From contig CAJYHS010000075.1 of the NCBI GenBank assembly GCA_913774715.1, forward strand, positions 1 through 40,933: a stretch of 40,933 nt of DNA, read 5' to 3'. Position 1 is the first letter of the stretch. The number at the start of each line of letters is the position of its first letter. Below, one piece after another: positions 26,174 through 34,376 of this stretch. The position numbers and the translations under genes were made by a program. Under the pieces are notes generated by a model. It did not search any database. It was not told the DNA's origin and saw only the letters and a program-made list of their open reading frames with translations. This DNA is from an uncultured Siphonobacter sp. (lineage in GTDB: Bacteria; Bacteroidota; Bacteroidia; Cytophagales; Spirosomataceae).

Positions 26174-27346
26174 ATGGCCTACTTAGATTTTGCTCAACTG
26201 GAAGCTCACGTCGTACAAACCTATCAGAGCCAGACTGCTCCTGAACTGGTGTATCACACCCTTTCCCATACACGTGAGGTAGTTGCAGCAGTAACTACCC
26301 TGAGTCAGCATTACCAATTGAGCCAGGAGTCGTCTGAGATACTAATGGCCGCCGCCTGGTTTCATGATTTAGGTTATTTGTTCGGTTCTGCATCGGAGCA
26401 TGAACAAAAAAGTGCTGACTTAGCCAGGGAGTATCTAAAAAACCAGGGTTTGAATGAAGGCTTCATCTCGCAAGTTGAATCGTGCATTCTGGCTACGCGA
26501 ATGCCTCAGCAACCCCAAAATTTGCTGGAAGAAATCCTTTGTGATGCCGATTTATGTCACTTGGCCAGTGCCGATTATAAAGAGAAATCAAAGCAATTAC
26601 GGCAGGAGGTGGAATTCTTGAAAGGTCACATCATTTCTCCTGCAGACTGGCGAGCGGCAAATATTCTTTTTTTCCAGAATCATCAATATATCACGCATTA
26701 TGCCCGGACGATTTACCAGGCTGGAAAGCAGGCCAATCTGGATCGATTACTGGAAAAACAGGATAAAAAAACAATGGTAGAGGGCGAAGAAAAACGCAAA
26801 AAGAAGGACGACAGGCCCGAACGTGGCATAGAAACCATGTTCCGCACGACCTCCTCGAATCATTTACGATTAAGTGAAATCGCAGATAGCAAGGCCAATA
26901 TTATGATCTCTGTGAATTCAATCATGGTTTCGGTCGTAGTCTCGGTACTTTCCCATCGGCTGGAAAATCACCCGGCACTGATACCACCAACGGCCATCTT
27001 TTTATCGACAGCGGTACTAACGATTATTTTTGCTGTTCTGGCTACCCGACCTAATGTGACTCAGGGGACATTCAGTCGGGAAGATATCGTCGAAAAAAAG
27101 GCTAATCTACTCTTCTTCGGTAATTTTTATAACATGACACTGGAAGATTACGAACGCGGCATCGATGCCATGATGCATAATTCGGATTTTCTATACGGAA
27201 GCATGACACGGGATATTTATTATCTGGGTGTCGTTTTAGGCAAAAAATACAAACTTCTTCGCGTTGCTTACAACATTTTTATGTTTGGCTTTGTCGCTTC
27301 GATTCTAGCTTATCTTTTCGTTTTTCTGTTCATTGATGAAGCGTAA
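26174..27346 (+). CDS. HD-domain phosphohydrolase fused to a Pycsar-effector-type membrane domain (PycTM/DUF5706)
   Basis: A 390-residue fusion. The N-terminal HD domain (about 1-190) has the metal-binding pattern His28-xxx-His32 (YHTLSHTREVV), His64-Asp65 (FHDLGYLFG) and Asp124 (CDADL), so an active hydrolase of phosphate esters or nucleotides is likely. A charged linker (about 195-220) leads to a PycTM domain (about 220-388) opening with SSNHLRLSEIADSKANIMIS and holding three membrane helices (about 243-260, 272-291, 366-387). In Pycsar antiviral systems this domain senses cyclic CMP or UMP and damages the membrane. No nucleotide cyclase gene is in this window, so defence is only a hypothesis; housekeeping roles of such fusions in Bacteroidetes are equally possible. 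It starts 36 bases after the phosphoesterase-barrel gene. Confidence 0.87.
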   Translation: MAYLDFAQLEAHVVQTYQSQTAPELVYHTLSHTREVVAAVTTLSQHYQLSQESSEILMAAAWFHDLGYLFGSASEHEQKSADLAREYLKNQGLNEGFISQVESCILATRMPQQPQNLLEEILCDADLCHLASADYKEKSKQLRQEVEFLKGHIISPADWRAANILFFQNHQYITHYARTIYQAGKQANLDRLLEKQDKKTMVEGEEKRKKKDDRPERGIETMFRTTSSNHLRLSEIADSKANIMISVNSIMVSVVVSVLSHRLENHPALIPPTAIFLSTAVLTIIFAVLATRPNVTQGTFSREDIVEKKANLLFFGNFYNMTLEDYERGIDAMMHNSDFLYGSMTRDIYYLGVVLGKKYKLLRVAYNIFMFGFVASILAYLFVFLFIDEA

Positions 27347-27665
27347 TAATAGCTCCTCCAGTACTGAAACAGTAAGTTTCAATTGAACAATTTCATAGAT
27401 TTTCTAAACCAAGCGTGTAAGTAAAAGGTTATACTACTTTCCTGATACTCAATTTTAATGAATTGTTCAGAAAATCAGGTAATTGTTTATCAGTACCGAA
27501 GAAAACAAAATGGTTACTAAACGGAAACGATGATCCGTTTATATAGGTAATAAATACTAATAGAACCATTCTACATTGACCGCTGAGCGTTATCCTTTTG
27601 TAACTATTGCATATTATTACTTTATTATAGCGATTCTATCCGTTTTTACCTGCAACCTCCCAGAC
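27347..27665. other. Intergenic region, 319 bases
   Basis: A/T-rich spacer between the HD-PycTM gene and a stand-alone receiver. It contains the stem-loop TAAACGGA/TCCGTTTA (27518-27525 with 27534-27541) without a T tract. No terminator, exact promoter match or gene is seen. Upstream in-frame codons of the receiver from 27576 are open but look non-coding. Confidence 0.4.
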
Positions 27666-28079
27666 ATGTCTACGATCCCCCTAATTCTTGTAGTTGAAGA
27701 CGATGATGATGACCGCCTGTTATTGGAAACAGCTACCAGAAAATCTGAATTCAGCTGCAAGCTGGTTTTTGCTCAGGATGGTAGAGATGCCTTACAAGTA
27801 CTTGAGACGATGCATGATTCCAAGCCAGATTTGATCTTAACGGATTTAAATATGCCCTTGATGGACGGAATGGAATTGGTGAAAGAACTAAAATCTTCTA
27901 CCCAATGGACTCACATTCCCGTGGTTATGTTTACTACTACTACCACGGAATCAGCCATAAAGACTGCTTATAATCAAGGAATTGACCGCTTTATCAGTAA
28001 GCCTCCTACCTTCGAAGGCTTACAGGAAGTATGGCAGGACCTTTACCAGTACTGGAGCCAGTTACCAGGCCGGGCTTAA
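27666..28079 (+). CDS. Stand-alone response regulator receiver
   Basis: A single-domain receiver of 137 residues with no output domain. Acidic pocket residues Glu11, Asp12 and Asp13 (VVEDDDDD), phospho-acceptor Asp60 in LILTDLNMPLMDG, a Thr/Ser switch region near 90 and Lys112 in ISKPP are all present, so it should accept phosphate. The start at 27666 places the first strand at once after the Met; an earlier in-frame start at 27576 would add a hydrophobic stretch of 30 residues not typical of the family. It resembles the Rcp1-type receivers that work with phytochrome-like kinases. A PAS histidine kinase is encoded tail-to-tail, 4 bases away. Confidence 0.92.
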   Translation: MSTIPLILVVEDDDDDRLLLETATRKSEFSCKLVFAQDGRDALQVLETMHDSKPDLILTDLNMPLMDGMELVKELKSSTQWTHIPVVMFTTTTTESAIKTAYNQGIDRFISKPPTFEGLQEVWQDLYQYWSQLPGRA

Positions 28080-28083
28080 CGGT

Positions 28084-29844
28084 TTAACTGGGCAGATACA
28101 CATGGAAGACCGCTCCCTGAGCCGGCTTGCTTTTAGCAATAATCGCTCCTCCATGGTTCTCAACAACTCGTTGACAAATAGCCAGCCCTATTCCTGTTCC
28201 GGAAAAATCCTGTTTATTATGCAAACGTTCGAATACAACAAAAATCCGATCGGCATACTTTTCATCGAAACCCACGCCTTCGTCTTTAACGCTGATGCAA
28301 TGGTAGCGATCCGCTTTTGAAATTAGCTTCAGTTGCTCAGGTAATTCGTGGCGATTTAGTAAGCAGGTTTGGATGGTAATGGCTGGAGCCTCACCCGGTT
28401 TGGTAAATTTCAAGGCATTGGAAATCAAATTCTGAAAAAGCTGTCCCAGCTGCATTGCATCACCCTTTAAGGAGGGCAAGGGTTCTATCGTGATCTGAGC
28501 CTGGCTCTGTTCAATGCTTAACTCCAAGGTTTCCAATACCTTGGCTACTACCTTCTGTAGTGAAATGACTTTAAATTCATCGGAGATGGTCACCAGCCGG
28601 GAATAGGAAAGTAAATCCGTAATCAGCGAAGACATTTGTTCGCCCGCTTTGCTCATTCGAGCCAGAGAAGCCAAGCCTGCTTCATCCAGAATACCCGCAT
28701 ATTTTTGACTTAATAAAGAACTGAAGGTCTGAATCTTTCGCAAAGGTTCCTGCAAATCATGGCTGGCTACGTAGGCAAATTGCTGCAATCGGTCATTGGC
28801 GAGATTGAGTTGTCCATTGAGTTGATGCAGCTCCTCATTAGAAGCTAATAACTCCTCATTACTTACCTCCAGATCTTGCGTCCGAGCCTGGACAACCTGT
28901 TCCAAATGTTCAGAGAGATCCCGGTATTGGGCTTCTCTTTCTTCAATTTGTTGCCGGATTCGTACCTGATCCGTGATTTCAATGGCGGTGGCAATCACTC
29001 CGGTATTTTCTCCTAGTTCATTTTTCAAAACGGAATAAATGTAGTGATAATACCCAATGTGAGGCTTTCCGAAACGGACTAACTCTATTTTTTCTTCCGG
29101 CTGCACATACGTCTCGCCCGTTGCCAGCACTTGCCGCAGTCGTCCCATGATCGGAGTAATCATCAGTTCGGGCATGACCTCCATAAAGGTTTTACCAATA
29201 ATCGAACGGTCTCTGCCCAACAGTGTCAACATCCGCTCATTTACCATCTGCACCACCATATCTTCGCCCATAAAGACCACTTTTGCCACGGGGGAACGAT
29301 CAAACAATTGCTGAGAAAATGCCTCACTGAGTTCCAATTGCTGCTGGCTTAAAATGGTATGGGTTGTTTCGGTGCAGGTAACCAATACGCCTTTAGGCTG
29401 ATTCTCTTCGTTGTATACGGGACTGTATCCAAACGTCCAATACGTCTCGATGGCCTTGCCATAACGATAATGTGGAACCAGCAAATTTTCCATGTAAATA
29501 CCCTCACCTTCCATTACCCGATCAATTAAAGGCTTGATAATGGACCAGGATTCGGGCCAGCAATCATAACCCGATTTTCCTAAAAAAGAGGGATGACGAC
29601 CACCTACAGCTAAGAAATCACGGTAGGCATCATTGTAAAACTGAATCAGATCTTCGCCCCACCAGACAAACATGGGAACCTTCGAATGCAAAATTAGCTG
29701 AATAATGGTTTTGAGACTCGAAGGCCAATGGGCGGGCGTTTGTAATGGGTTTTCGTTCCAGTTGTAATTTCTAATTAACTCCCCCATTTCGCCGCCACCT
29801 TGTAAAAAAGCTTCCGGTGAAAGTTCCTTAGTGATATTTTCCAT
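28084..29844 (-). CDS. PAS-domain sensor histidine kinase
   Basis: A soluble kinase of 586 residues with no membrane helix. Two PAS-like domains (about 50-165 and 180-295) are followed by a coiled coil (about 295-352), the HisKA domain with phospho-acceptor His362 in ASHDLQEPLRKI, and a HATPase with Asn476 (N-box), DEGVGF at 521-526 and GTGIGLAI at 549-556. The H-box type is that of bacteriophytochrome-like kinases, although no GAF-PHY chromophore region is present. Cytosolic redox, ligand or light signals are possible. No receiver is fused, but two single-domain receivers flank the gene (27666-28079 and 30227-30649), and either could be its partner. An exact -7 promoter box lies at 29872-29879. 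Confidence 0.94.
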   Translation of the reverse strand: MENITKELSPEAFLQGGGEMGELIRNYNWNENPLQTPAHWPSSLKTIIQLILHSKVPMFVWWGEDLIQFYNDAYRDFLAVGGRHPSFLGKSGYDCWPESWSIIKPLIDRVMEGEGIYMENLLVPHYRYGKAIETYWTFGYSPVYNEENQPKGVLVTCTETTHTILSQQQLELSEAFSQQLFDRSPVAKVVFMGEDMVVQMVNERMLTLLGRDRSIIGKTFMEVMPELMITPIMGRLRQVLATGETYVQPEEKIELVRFGKPHIGYYHYIYSVLKNELGENTGVIATAIEITDQVRIRQQIEEREAQYRDLSEHLEQVVQARTQDLEVSNEELLASNEELHQLNGQLNLANDRLQQFAYVASHDLQEPLRKIQTFSSLLSQKYAGILDEAGLASLARMSKAGEQMSSLITDLLSYSRLVTISDEFKVISLQKVVAKVLETLELSIEQSQAQITIEPLPSLKGDAMQLGQLFQNLISNALKFTKPGEAPAITIQTCLLNRHELPEQLKLISKADRYHCISVKDEGVGFDEKYADRIFVVFERLHNKQDFSGTGIGLAICQRVVENHGGAIIAKSKPAQGAVFHVYLPS

Positions 29845-30226
29845 GCATTCAACGGATGGTAATTTTTAGGTCAAACGTATTATCTGAATATACTTAAAAT
29901 ATAAAACCAGCTATTCTTATTTCAATTGTTATTCATGATACAAACTGTCTAAATGAGGATACCTGGACTTTAGCTGTTTAATTATAACTGTATAACCTTT
30001 CAGTATTACTGAAGTTTTATTTTTTTTCACTTGAAGATAAAATGAGAGTAGTGAATCTACTTGTGTGAAGAGATAGTTACCATAAACAATTATTAATCAG
30101 CAACTCATTACCTGCAATATTGGGTAAAAGGTCATTTACAGATTGGATTGCGTCCAATCAATTTATTAAGCGGTATTACTACTACTGGAGCTTGTACTTG
30201 TGTTAATGCTAAGTAGAGATGAAACG
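29845..30226. other. Intergenic region, 382 bases
   Basis: A/T-rich spacer between two minus-strand genes. It contains the stem-loop GATTGGA/TCCAATC with loop TTGCG (30141-30159), 68 bases past the receiver gene's stop, which may mark the end of that transcript. A short stem TTCAG/CTGAA near 30003-30017 is followed on the plus strand by a T-rich run, with no gene to terminate. No open frame worth calling. Confidence 0.4.
29872..29879 (-). promoter_or_regulatory. -7 promoter box of the PAS kinase gene
   Basis: TACGTTTG on the minus strand matches TAnnTTTG exactly and sits about 28 bases upstream of the ATG. No TTG is found at the expected -33 spacing, so the call rests on one element. Confidence 0.35.
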
Positions 30227-30649
30227 TTAATCCGAAAGAGGAAGCTGTGCTGACGTAATCCAGAAAGAAAGTAAATCGCTCCACAACTCGACGATACCCG
30301 CCAGGTTTTCAGGCTTAGGTATAAAGGCATTAACTCCATGCTGGTAAGCCTCGTCAATGAGTTCTGGGCTGGCAAATATTGAAAACATGAGAATGGGAAT
30401 GCTCCGGTAATGGATTGAAGCTTTGATTTCTTTTACAAAGTCAATACCACTCATACCTGGCAAATGACAATCGAGTATAATAAGCTGGGGTTTTAGTTCC
30501 TGACCTAGAAGTAACTCCTGAGCCTTCTCGGCAGAATCAACTAGTTGAACAGAACAATTGATGTTACTTCTTTGATGACCTAATGTCAGCAGATACTGAT
30601 ATTCCCGATTATCTTCTACTATTAAAATCGTTTTTTGCATAGTATTCAT
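30227..30649 (-). CDS. Stand-alone response regulator receiver
   Basis: A single-domain receiver of 140 residues, with possible starts at Met1 or Met4 (MQKTILIVEDN). Pocket residues Glu12 and Asp13, phospho-acceptor Asp60 in LIILDCHLPGMSG and Lys112 in IPKPEN are present. It is similar in size and layout to the receiver at 27666-28079, and both end in a WxDL...W helix, so the two are probably paralogues. It lies upstream of the PAS kinase gene on the same strand but 382 bases away, so co-transcription is uncertain. As it has no output domain, it likely works through protein contacts or phosphorelay. Confidence 0.9.
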   Translation of the reverse strand: MNTMQKTILIVEDNREYQYLLTLGHQRSNINCSVQLVDSAEKAQELLLGQELKPQLIILDCHLPGMSGIDFVKEIKASIHYRSIPILMFSIFASPELIDEAYQHGVNAFIPKPENLAGIVELWSDLLSFWITSAQLPLSD

Positions 30650-30893
30650 AGCTAGTAAGTTTAAATCAATTCACCATAACACATGTTAACTAATATCAAA
30701 CTATCCGATTTATCATTCCTAGCTTTAATGATGATTCAGTATTCATGAATTATGTTAATATAGGCCTAAAAGTACACTTTTTATTATAAACGGCTTACTA
30801 TTTTCTTAAATAGGCATTTTTATTTCTCTAAAATTGTTAATAAAAACTAAACAATTGATAGGTATTAAGGAGCTGGGATAGTCATATAAATAA
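30650..30893. other. Intergenic region, about 240 bases, no gene seen
   Basis: A/T-rich spacer upstream of the receiver gene (minus strand) and downstream of the sugar dehydrogenase terminator. No promoter match, terminator or small-RNA signature is convincing. Confidence 0.35.
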
Positions 30894-30918
30894 AAAAGCC
30901 CCTATGCTAGGGGCTTTT
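30894..30918 (-). terminator. Intrinsic terminator of the sugar dehydrogenase gene
   Basis: Stem AAAAGCCCCTA with TAGGGGCTTTT around a 3-base loop, followed on the minus strand by a T-rich run. It lies 24 bases past the stop at 30942. Confidence 0.88.
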
Positions 30919-30941
30919 AATCGTAATCAAATGACAAGATT

Positions 30942-32165
30942 TTATTTTTTAGCGATGCGGTATAATTTACCCTGATCCGTAATGGCATAGAGGGCACCAT
31001 CTTTACCCTGAGTAACATCGCGGAAGCGTTGTCCTTCTTTTTCGAGCAGTCGTTCTTCGCCTATTACCTTATTATTCTCAATTACCAGACGGGCAATGTG
31101 GGTACTGCTCAACCCACCAATGAACAGGTTATTTTTCCATTCGGGAATTTCATCTCCTGTGTAAAAAGTAATACCGCTCGGCGAAACAACGGGATCCCAG
31201 TAATAAACGGGTTGCTCGAGTCCATCTTTCTGCTGAATACCTTCGCCAACTTTGGGACCCGCATATTCAATTCCGTAGGTAATCGTAGGCCATCCGTAGT
31301 TTTTACCGGGTTCAATGCGGTTCAGTTCATCACCACCACGGGGACCAAATTCGGTTTCCCACAGATCGCCAGTTACCGGGTGCAAAGCTAAACCCTGAAC
31401 ATTTCGGTGACCGTATGAATAAATCTCAGGTCTGGCATCTTTTTTACCTTCGAAGGGATTCCCGGCTACAGCCTTTCCTTCTTTCGTAATTCTAAGTACT
31501 TTACCTAGTCCTGAATTCAGCCACTGAGCTTGTGGACGAGTAACGGTATCTGAACGCTCGCCAGTGCTGACAATCAGATTTCCGTCCTTATCAATCAGAA
31601 TACGTCCACCGTAGTGTAAATCGCCTTTGTAAGCGGGAGTAGCCCGATAAATAACTGTTGCTCCTTCAATTTTCTTCTCATCAGCCGAAAGTTTTCCTTT
31701 CGCAACGGCCGTCAGGTTCCCATCGGGACGTTTTTCGGAGAAGACCCAGTAAATCATACGATTCGTATCAAAATCAGGATCCACGCGAATGCCCAACAAG
31801 CCACCCTGACCATCAGGATTCACCGTTGGAATACCGGTAATAGGCTCGCTTAGCTCGCCCGTTACCTTCGCGATTCGCATCGTACCAGATTTTTCGGTAA
31901 TAATAAGCCGACCGTCAGGAAGGCTTGTAATCCCCCATGGATTTTTCAGACCGTCGCTAATGGCTTTTCCTTCATAAGGGGTTGATGTTTTAACGCCACC
32001 AATACGAGTTTGTCCTTCGAAAGCGGGCTTGTAATCGGAATTGGACTTGTTAGTCTCTACGGGAGCAAGCGTACTGTCGGCCGAATCGGAATGAGCAGGT
32101 TTTTTCTCCGAACAGGAAGCCAGGGCTACGGCGGCAGCCAATAGAGTCAGGATAGGTTTAGTCAT
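30942..32165 (-). CDS. PQQ-dependent sugar dehydrogenase, lipoprotein (GSDH/YliI family)
   Basis: A periplasmic lipoprotein of 407 residues; the lipobox LASC places the lipid on Cys18. The beta-propeller matches the soluble aldose sugar dehydrogenase family (YliI/GdhB-like): LKNPWGITSLPDGRLIITEK near 73-92, GGLLGIRVDPDF (121-132), HYGGRILIDKDGNL (184-197) and YGHRNVQGLALHP (251-263), where His184 and His253-Arg254 are the likely PQQ contacts by family comparison. It would oxidise aldoses to lactones outside the cytosol and pass electrons to the respiratory chain. PQQ synthesis genes are not in the window, so the cofactor may be imported. The gene has its own promoter and terminator and looks monocistronic. 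Confidence 0.92.
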   Translation of the reverse strand: MTKPILTLLAAAVALASCSEKKPAHSDSADSTLAPVETNKSNSDYKPAFEGQTRIGGVKTSTPYEGKAISDGLKNPWGITSLPDGRLIITEKSGTMRIAKVTGELSEPITGIPTVNPDGQGGLLGIRVDPDFDTNRMIYWVFSEKRPDGNLTAVAKGKLSADEKKIEGATVIYRATPAYKGDLHYGGRILIDKDGNLIVSTGERSDTVTRPQAQWLNSGLGKVLRITKEGKAVAGNPFEGKKDARPEIYSYGHRNVQGLALHPVTGDLWETEFGPRGGDELNRIEPGKNYGWPTITYGIEYAGPKVGEGIQQKDGLEQPVYYWDPVVSPSGITFYTGDEIPEWKNNLFIGGLSSTHIARLVIENNKVIGEERLLEKEGQRFRDVTQGKDGALYAITDQGKLYRIAKK

Positions 32166-32198
32166 TTTTTTTTAGGGAATTAATCTACGTTCAAAGAA

Positions 32199-32230
32199 CA
32201 AAACTACTAAAGGCTCAAGCTTGTTTTCAA
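32199..32230 (-). promoter_or_regulatory. Bacteroidetes-type promoter of the sugar dehydrogenase gene
   Basis: On the minus strand TTG (32228-32230) is followed after 21 bases by TAGTTTTG (32199-32206), an exact match to TAnnTTTG at a typical spacing. The box ends 33 bases before the ATG at 32165. Confidence 0.6.
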
Positions 32231-32324
32231 GCGTAAAATGAATTGTAACTGAATTAGACGTATTATACTACTGCCCGAAACAAACCCTGTTAATCATACT
32301 GATCTGTTTGTTCTTCGTACTGCT

Positions 32325-33182
32325 CTATTCATAGATCAATTGATCAATCAGGGCTTTTCGATAAGAAGTCGGGCTGATGCCTTTGTGCTTTTTGAAAACT
32401 TTTGCCAGGTGACTTACATCCGTAAAGCCAAACTCTTCAGCGACCTGTTTTAATTTTGATTCCCCAAGTTCCAGCCGCTTTTCTACTAGCTTGATTCGGT
32501 ATTGATCCAGGTATTGCTGGTATGCCCAACCGAAGTTTGGTTTGAAATAGTTGCTAAAGTAATTCTGAGAAATATTGAAATGAGCGGCAATCGCCTTTAC
32601 CGAAATTTTTTCACGGGTATAGATATGTTTGCGAACGCAGGCACTCAGCTGTTCCTGATTGGGCTCCGCATTACCCAAGCGAACCTGACGAGCGTGCAGG
32701 AATTCCCGAATCATCCCAAACACCGAAAGCAGCAGATAATAGAAAATAGAGGAGTGATTAATAGCTCTCAGCTTATTATAATGAACCATACTTTCAATAG
32801 TTTGTCGGAGCACAGTCTGGCAAGGTTCATCCAGCTCGATTTTCTTCTCTTTTAGCTCCTGAAGATTCATTAAATCCTCGGGTGTTCCAGCGTAATATCC
32901 ATTCGGAGAGAGATGCTGCGTAGCGTTAAAATAACTATCCGTGAATTTTAGGTATGCAAAGTGGGTGAAGTGATCTATTACAAAAAAGTGATGATCTACC
33001 GGGGAAAGTAGAACCAAGTCTCCGCTTCGGTAAGGAATGGGCTTTCCATTAAAGGTATGAATGCCTGACTCTGCATTGATGTAAACGATTTCGTAATACG
33101 TATGCGAATGCTTGGGGAAGGTGTAGACGGCTTCCTTTATTGTCTCCACGCAAATCGGATCAAACTGAGTCAGTCGCTTCAT
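32325..33182 (-). CDS. AraC-family transcriptional regulator
   Basis: A regulator of 285 residues. The N-terminal half (about 1-100) is a cupin-like sensing barrel, with HSHTYYEIVYINAESGIHTF and YRSGDLVLLSPVDHHFF. The C-terminal AraC/XylS DNA-binding region (about 185-280) contains two helix-turn-helix units, SVKAIAAHFNISQNYFSNYF and KQVAEEFGFTDVSHLAKVF, and ends with the family's GISPTSYRK. Such proteins usually activate genes next to them in response to a small molecule. The Old Yellow Enzyme and aldo/keto reductase genes lie just upstream on the same strand, separated by a terminator, and are the likely targets; that link is inference. Confidence 0.93.
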   Translation of the reverse strand: MKRLTQFDPICVETIKEAVYTFPKHSHTYYEIVYINAESGIHTFNGKPIPYRSGDLVLLSPVDHHFFVIDHFTHFAYLKFTDSYFNATQHLSPNGYYAGTPEDLMNLQELKEKKIELDEPCQTVLRQTIESMVHYNKLRAINHSSIFYYLLLSVFGMIREFLHARQVRLGNAEPNQEQLSACVRKHIYTREKISVKAIAAHFNISQNYFSNYFKPNFGWAYQQYLDQYRIKLVEKRLELGESKLKQVAEEFGFTDVSHLAKVFKKHKGISPTSYRKALIDQLIYE

Positions 33183-33219
33183 GAAGCAAGTATACGCGTT
33201 TATTACCTATAAATTCAAT

Positions 33220-33266
33220 GAATAAGACCTATTCAGGTAATTTTAATTCCTGAATAGGTCTTATTC
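33220..33266 (-). terminator. Intrinsic terminator between the OYE and AraC genes
   Basis: An 18-bp perfect stem, GAATAAGACCTATTCAGG with its reverse complement, around an 11-base A/T-rich loop. It lies 3 bases past the stop of the Old Yellow Enzyme gene and 38 bases upstream of the AraC start, so the regulator has its own transcript or receives only read-through. Confidence 0.82.
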
Positions 33267-33269
33267 TTA

Positions 33270-34376
33270 TTAACTCTGAATTGTCGGATAATCCGTATAT
33301 CCCTGACTACCCCCTCCGAAAAATCGTTCCCGGATTGGTTCATTGAGAGGAAGGTTATGTTTGAGGCGATAAGGCAAGTCAGGATTGGCAATAAAGGGGC
33401 GGCCAAAACCAATGAGATCAGCCCAGCCTTTCTGGAGAGCTTCCTCTGCCTTAGCCCTGGTATATTTCCCCGAGTAAATCAGTGTTCCTTTAAATGCTTC
33501 GCGATAAGCCTCTTTGAAGGAAACAGACATGATCGGAGCATCTTCCCAATCCGCCTCCGCGATGTGAATGTAAGCGATCCCCAACTCATTAAGCAGACGT
33601 GCCGCCGCCAGATACGTAGTTTCAGGATCCTCATCCACCGCTCCCATGAGGGTCGTCAGGGGTGCCTGACGGATACCGACCCGTTCTTTACCAATGGCTT
33701 CGCTTACGGCAGTTACCACTTCTTTCAGAAAACGAAGCCGATTTTCCAGACTTCCGCCATATTCATCCCGACGATGGTTTGTTCCCGAATCTATGAATTG
33801 TTCAATCAAGTATCCATTCGCTCCGTGCAATTCGATTCCATCAAATCCGGCTTTAATTGCGTTCTGAGCAGCATGAGCATATTCATGAACGATTTGTTTG
33901 ATCTCTAATCCAGCCAATTCCCGTGGAGGCGAGTGTTGAATCATGGAACCCGTACCTCGTTCAGACCCTTTTCCTTCTAAATCCACGAATACTTTCACTC
34001 CTTCCGCCACAATCGGCGAAGGGGCAACGGGCGATTGTCCATCTTTCTGTAAGGACACGTGCGAAATACGACCCACGTGCCAGAGTTGGGCAAAGATTTT
34101 TCCGCCTTTTTCGTGAACAGCCCGGGTAACTTTTTGCCAGCCCTGTGCCTGAGCTTCGGTATAAATGCCCGGTGTCCAGGCATAGCCCTGCCCCTGCTGA
34201 CTAATTTGCGTTCCTTCGGAAATAATCAATCCGGCGGAGGCTCGCTGTGCGTAATATTCGGCCATCAAATCGGTGGCCACTTCTCCTGCCGCTGACCGTG
34301 AGCGAGTCATGGGCGGCATAATTATTCTATTCTTTAGGGATACCCTCCCCAAAGAATAGGGTTCAAACAGCTTCAT
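33270..34376 (-). CDS. nemA: Old Yellow Enzyme family NAD(P)H:flavin oxidoreductase / alkene reductase
   Basis: Cytosolic FMN enzyme of 368 residues in the OYE/NemA class, reducing activated C=C bonds, nitro groups or nitrate esters with NAD(P)H. Signatures: NRIIMPPMTRSR near the N-terminus, QLWHVGRISH (97-106), the substrate-binding His184-xx-Asn187 in ELHGANGYL, then GGSLENRLRF (207-216) and GFGRPFIANPDL near the C-terminus. The start overlaps the end of the aldo/keto reductase gene by 14 bases, so the two are translationally coupled. They may act together on reactive aldehydes and enones (electrophile stress), possibly under the AraC regulator downstream. The symbol reflects family resemblance only. 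Confidence 0.93.
   Translation of the reverse strand: MKLFEPYSLGRVSLKNRIIMPPMTRSRSAAGEVATDLMAEYYAQRASAGLIISEGTQISQQGQGYAWTPGIYTEAQAQGWQKVTRAVHEKGGKIFAQLWHVGRISHVSLQKDGQSPVAPSPIVAEGVKVFVDLEGKGSERGTGSMIQHSPPRELAGLEIKQIVHEYAHAAQNAIKAGFDGIELHGANGYLIEQFIDSGTNHRRDEYGGSLENRLRFLKEVVTAVSEAIGKERVGIRQAPLTTLMGAVDEDPETTYLAAARLLNELGIAYIHIAEADWEDAPIMSVSFKEAYREAFKGTLIYSGKYTRAKAEEALQKGWADLIGFGRPFIANPDLPYRLKHNLPLNEPIRERFFGGGSQGYTDYPTIQS

Noticed and set aside
27576-27665. A longer N-terminus of the stand-alone receiver
   Set aside because: It would place about 30 hydrophobic residues before the first receiver strand, which is untypical; the ATG at 27666 begins the domain correctly.
30003-30029. Plus-strand terminator of a hidden small RNA
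   Set aside because: The stem is only 5 bp, and no promoter or structured RNA is seen before it.
33357-33908. A 183-codon open frame on the plus strand opposite the Old Yellow Enzyme gene
   Set aside because: It is antisense to a well-conserved enzyme, has no family motif, and its frame is explained by codon bias on the other strand.
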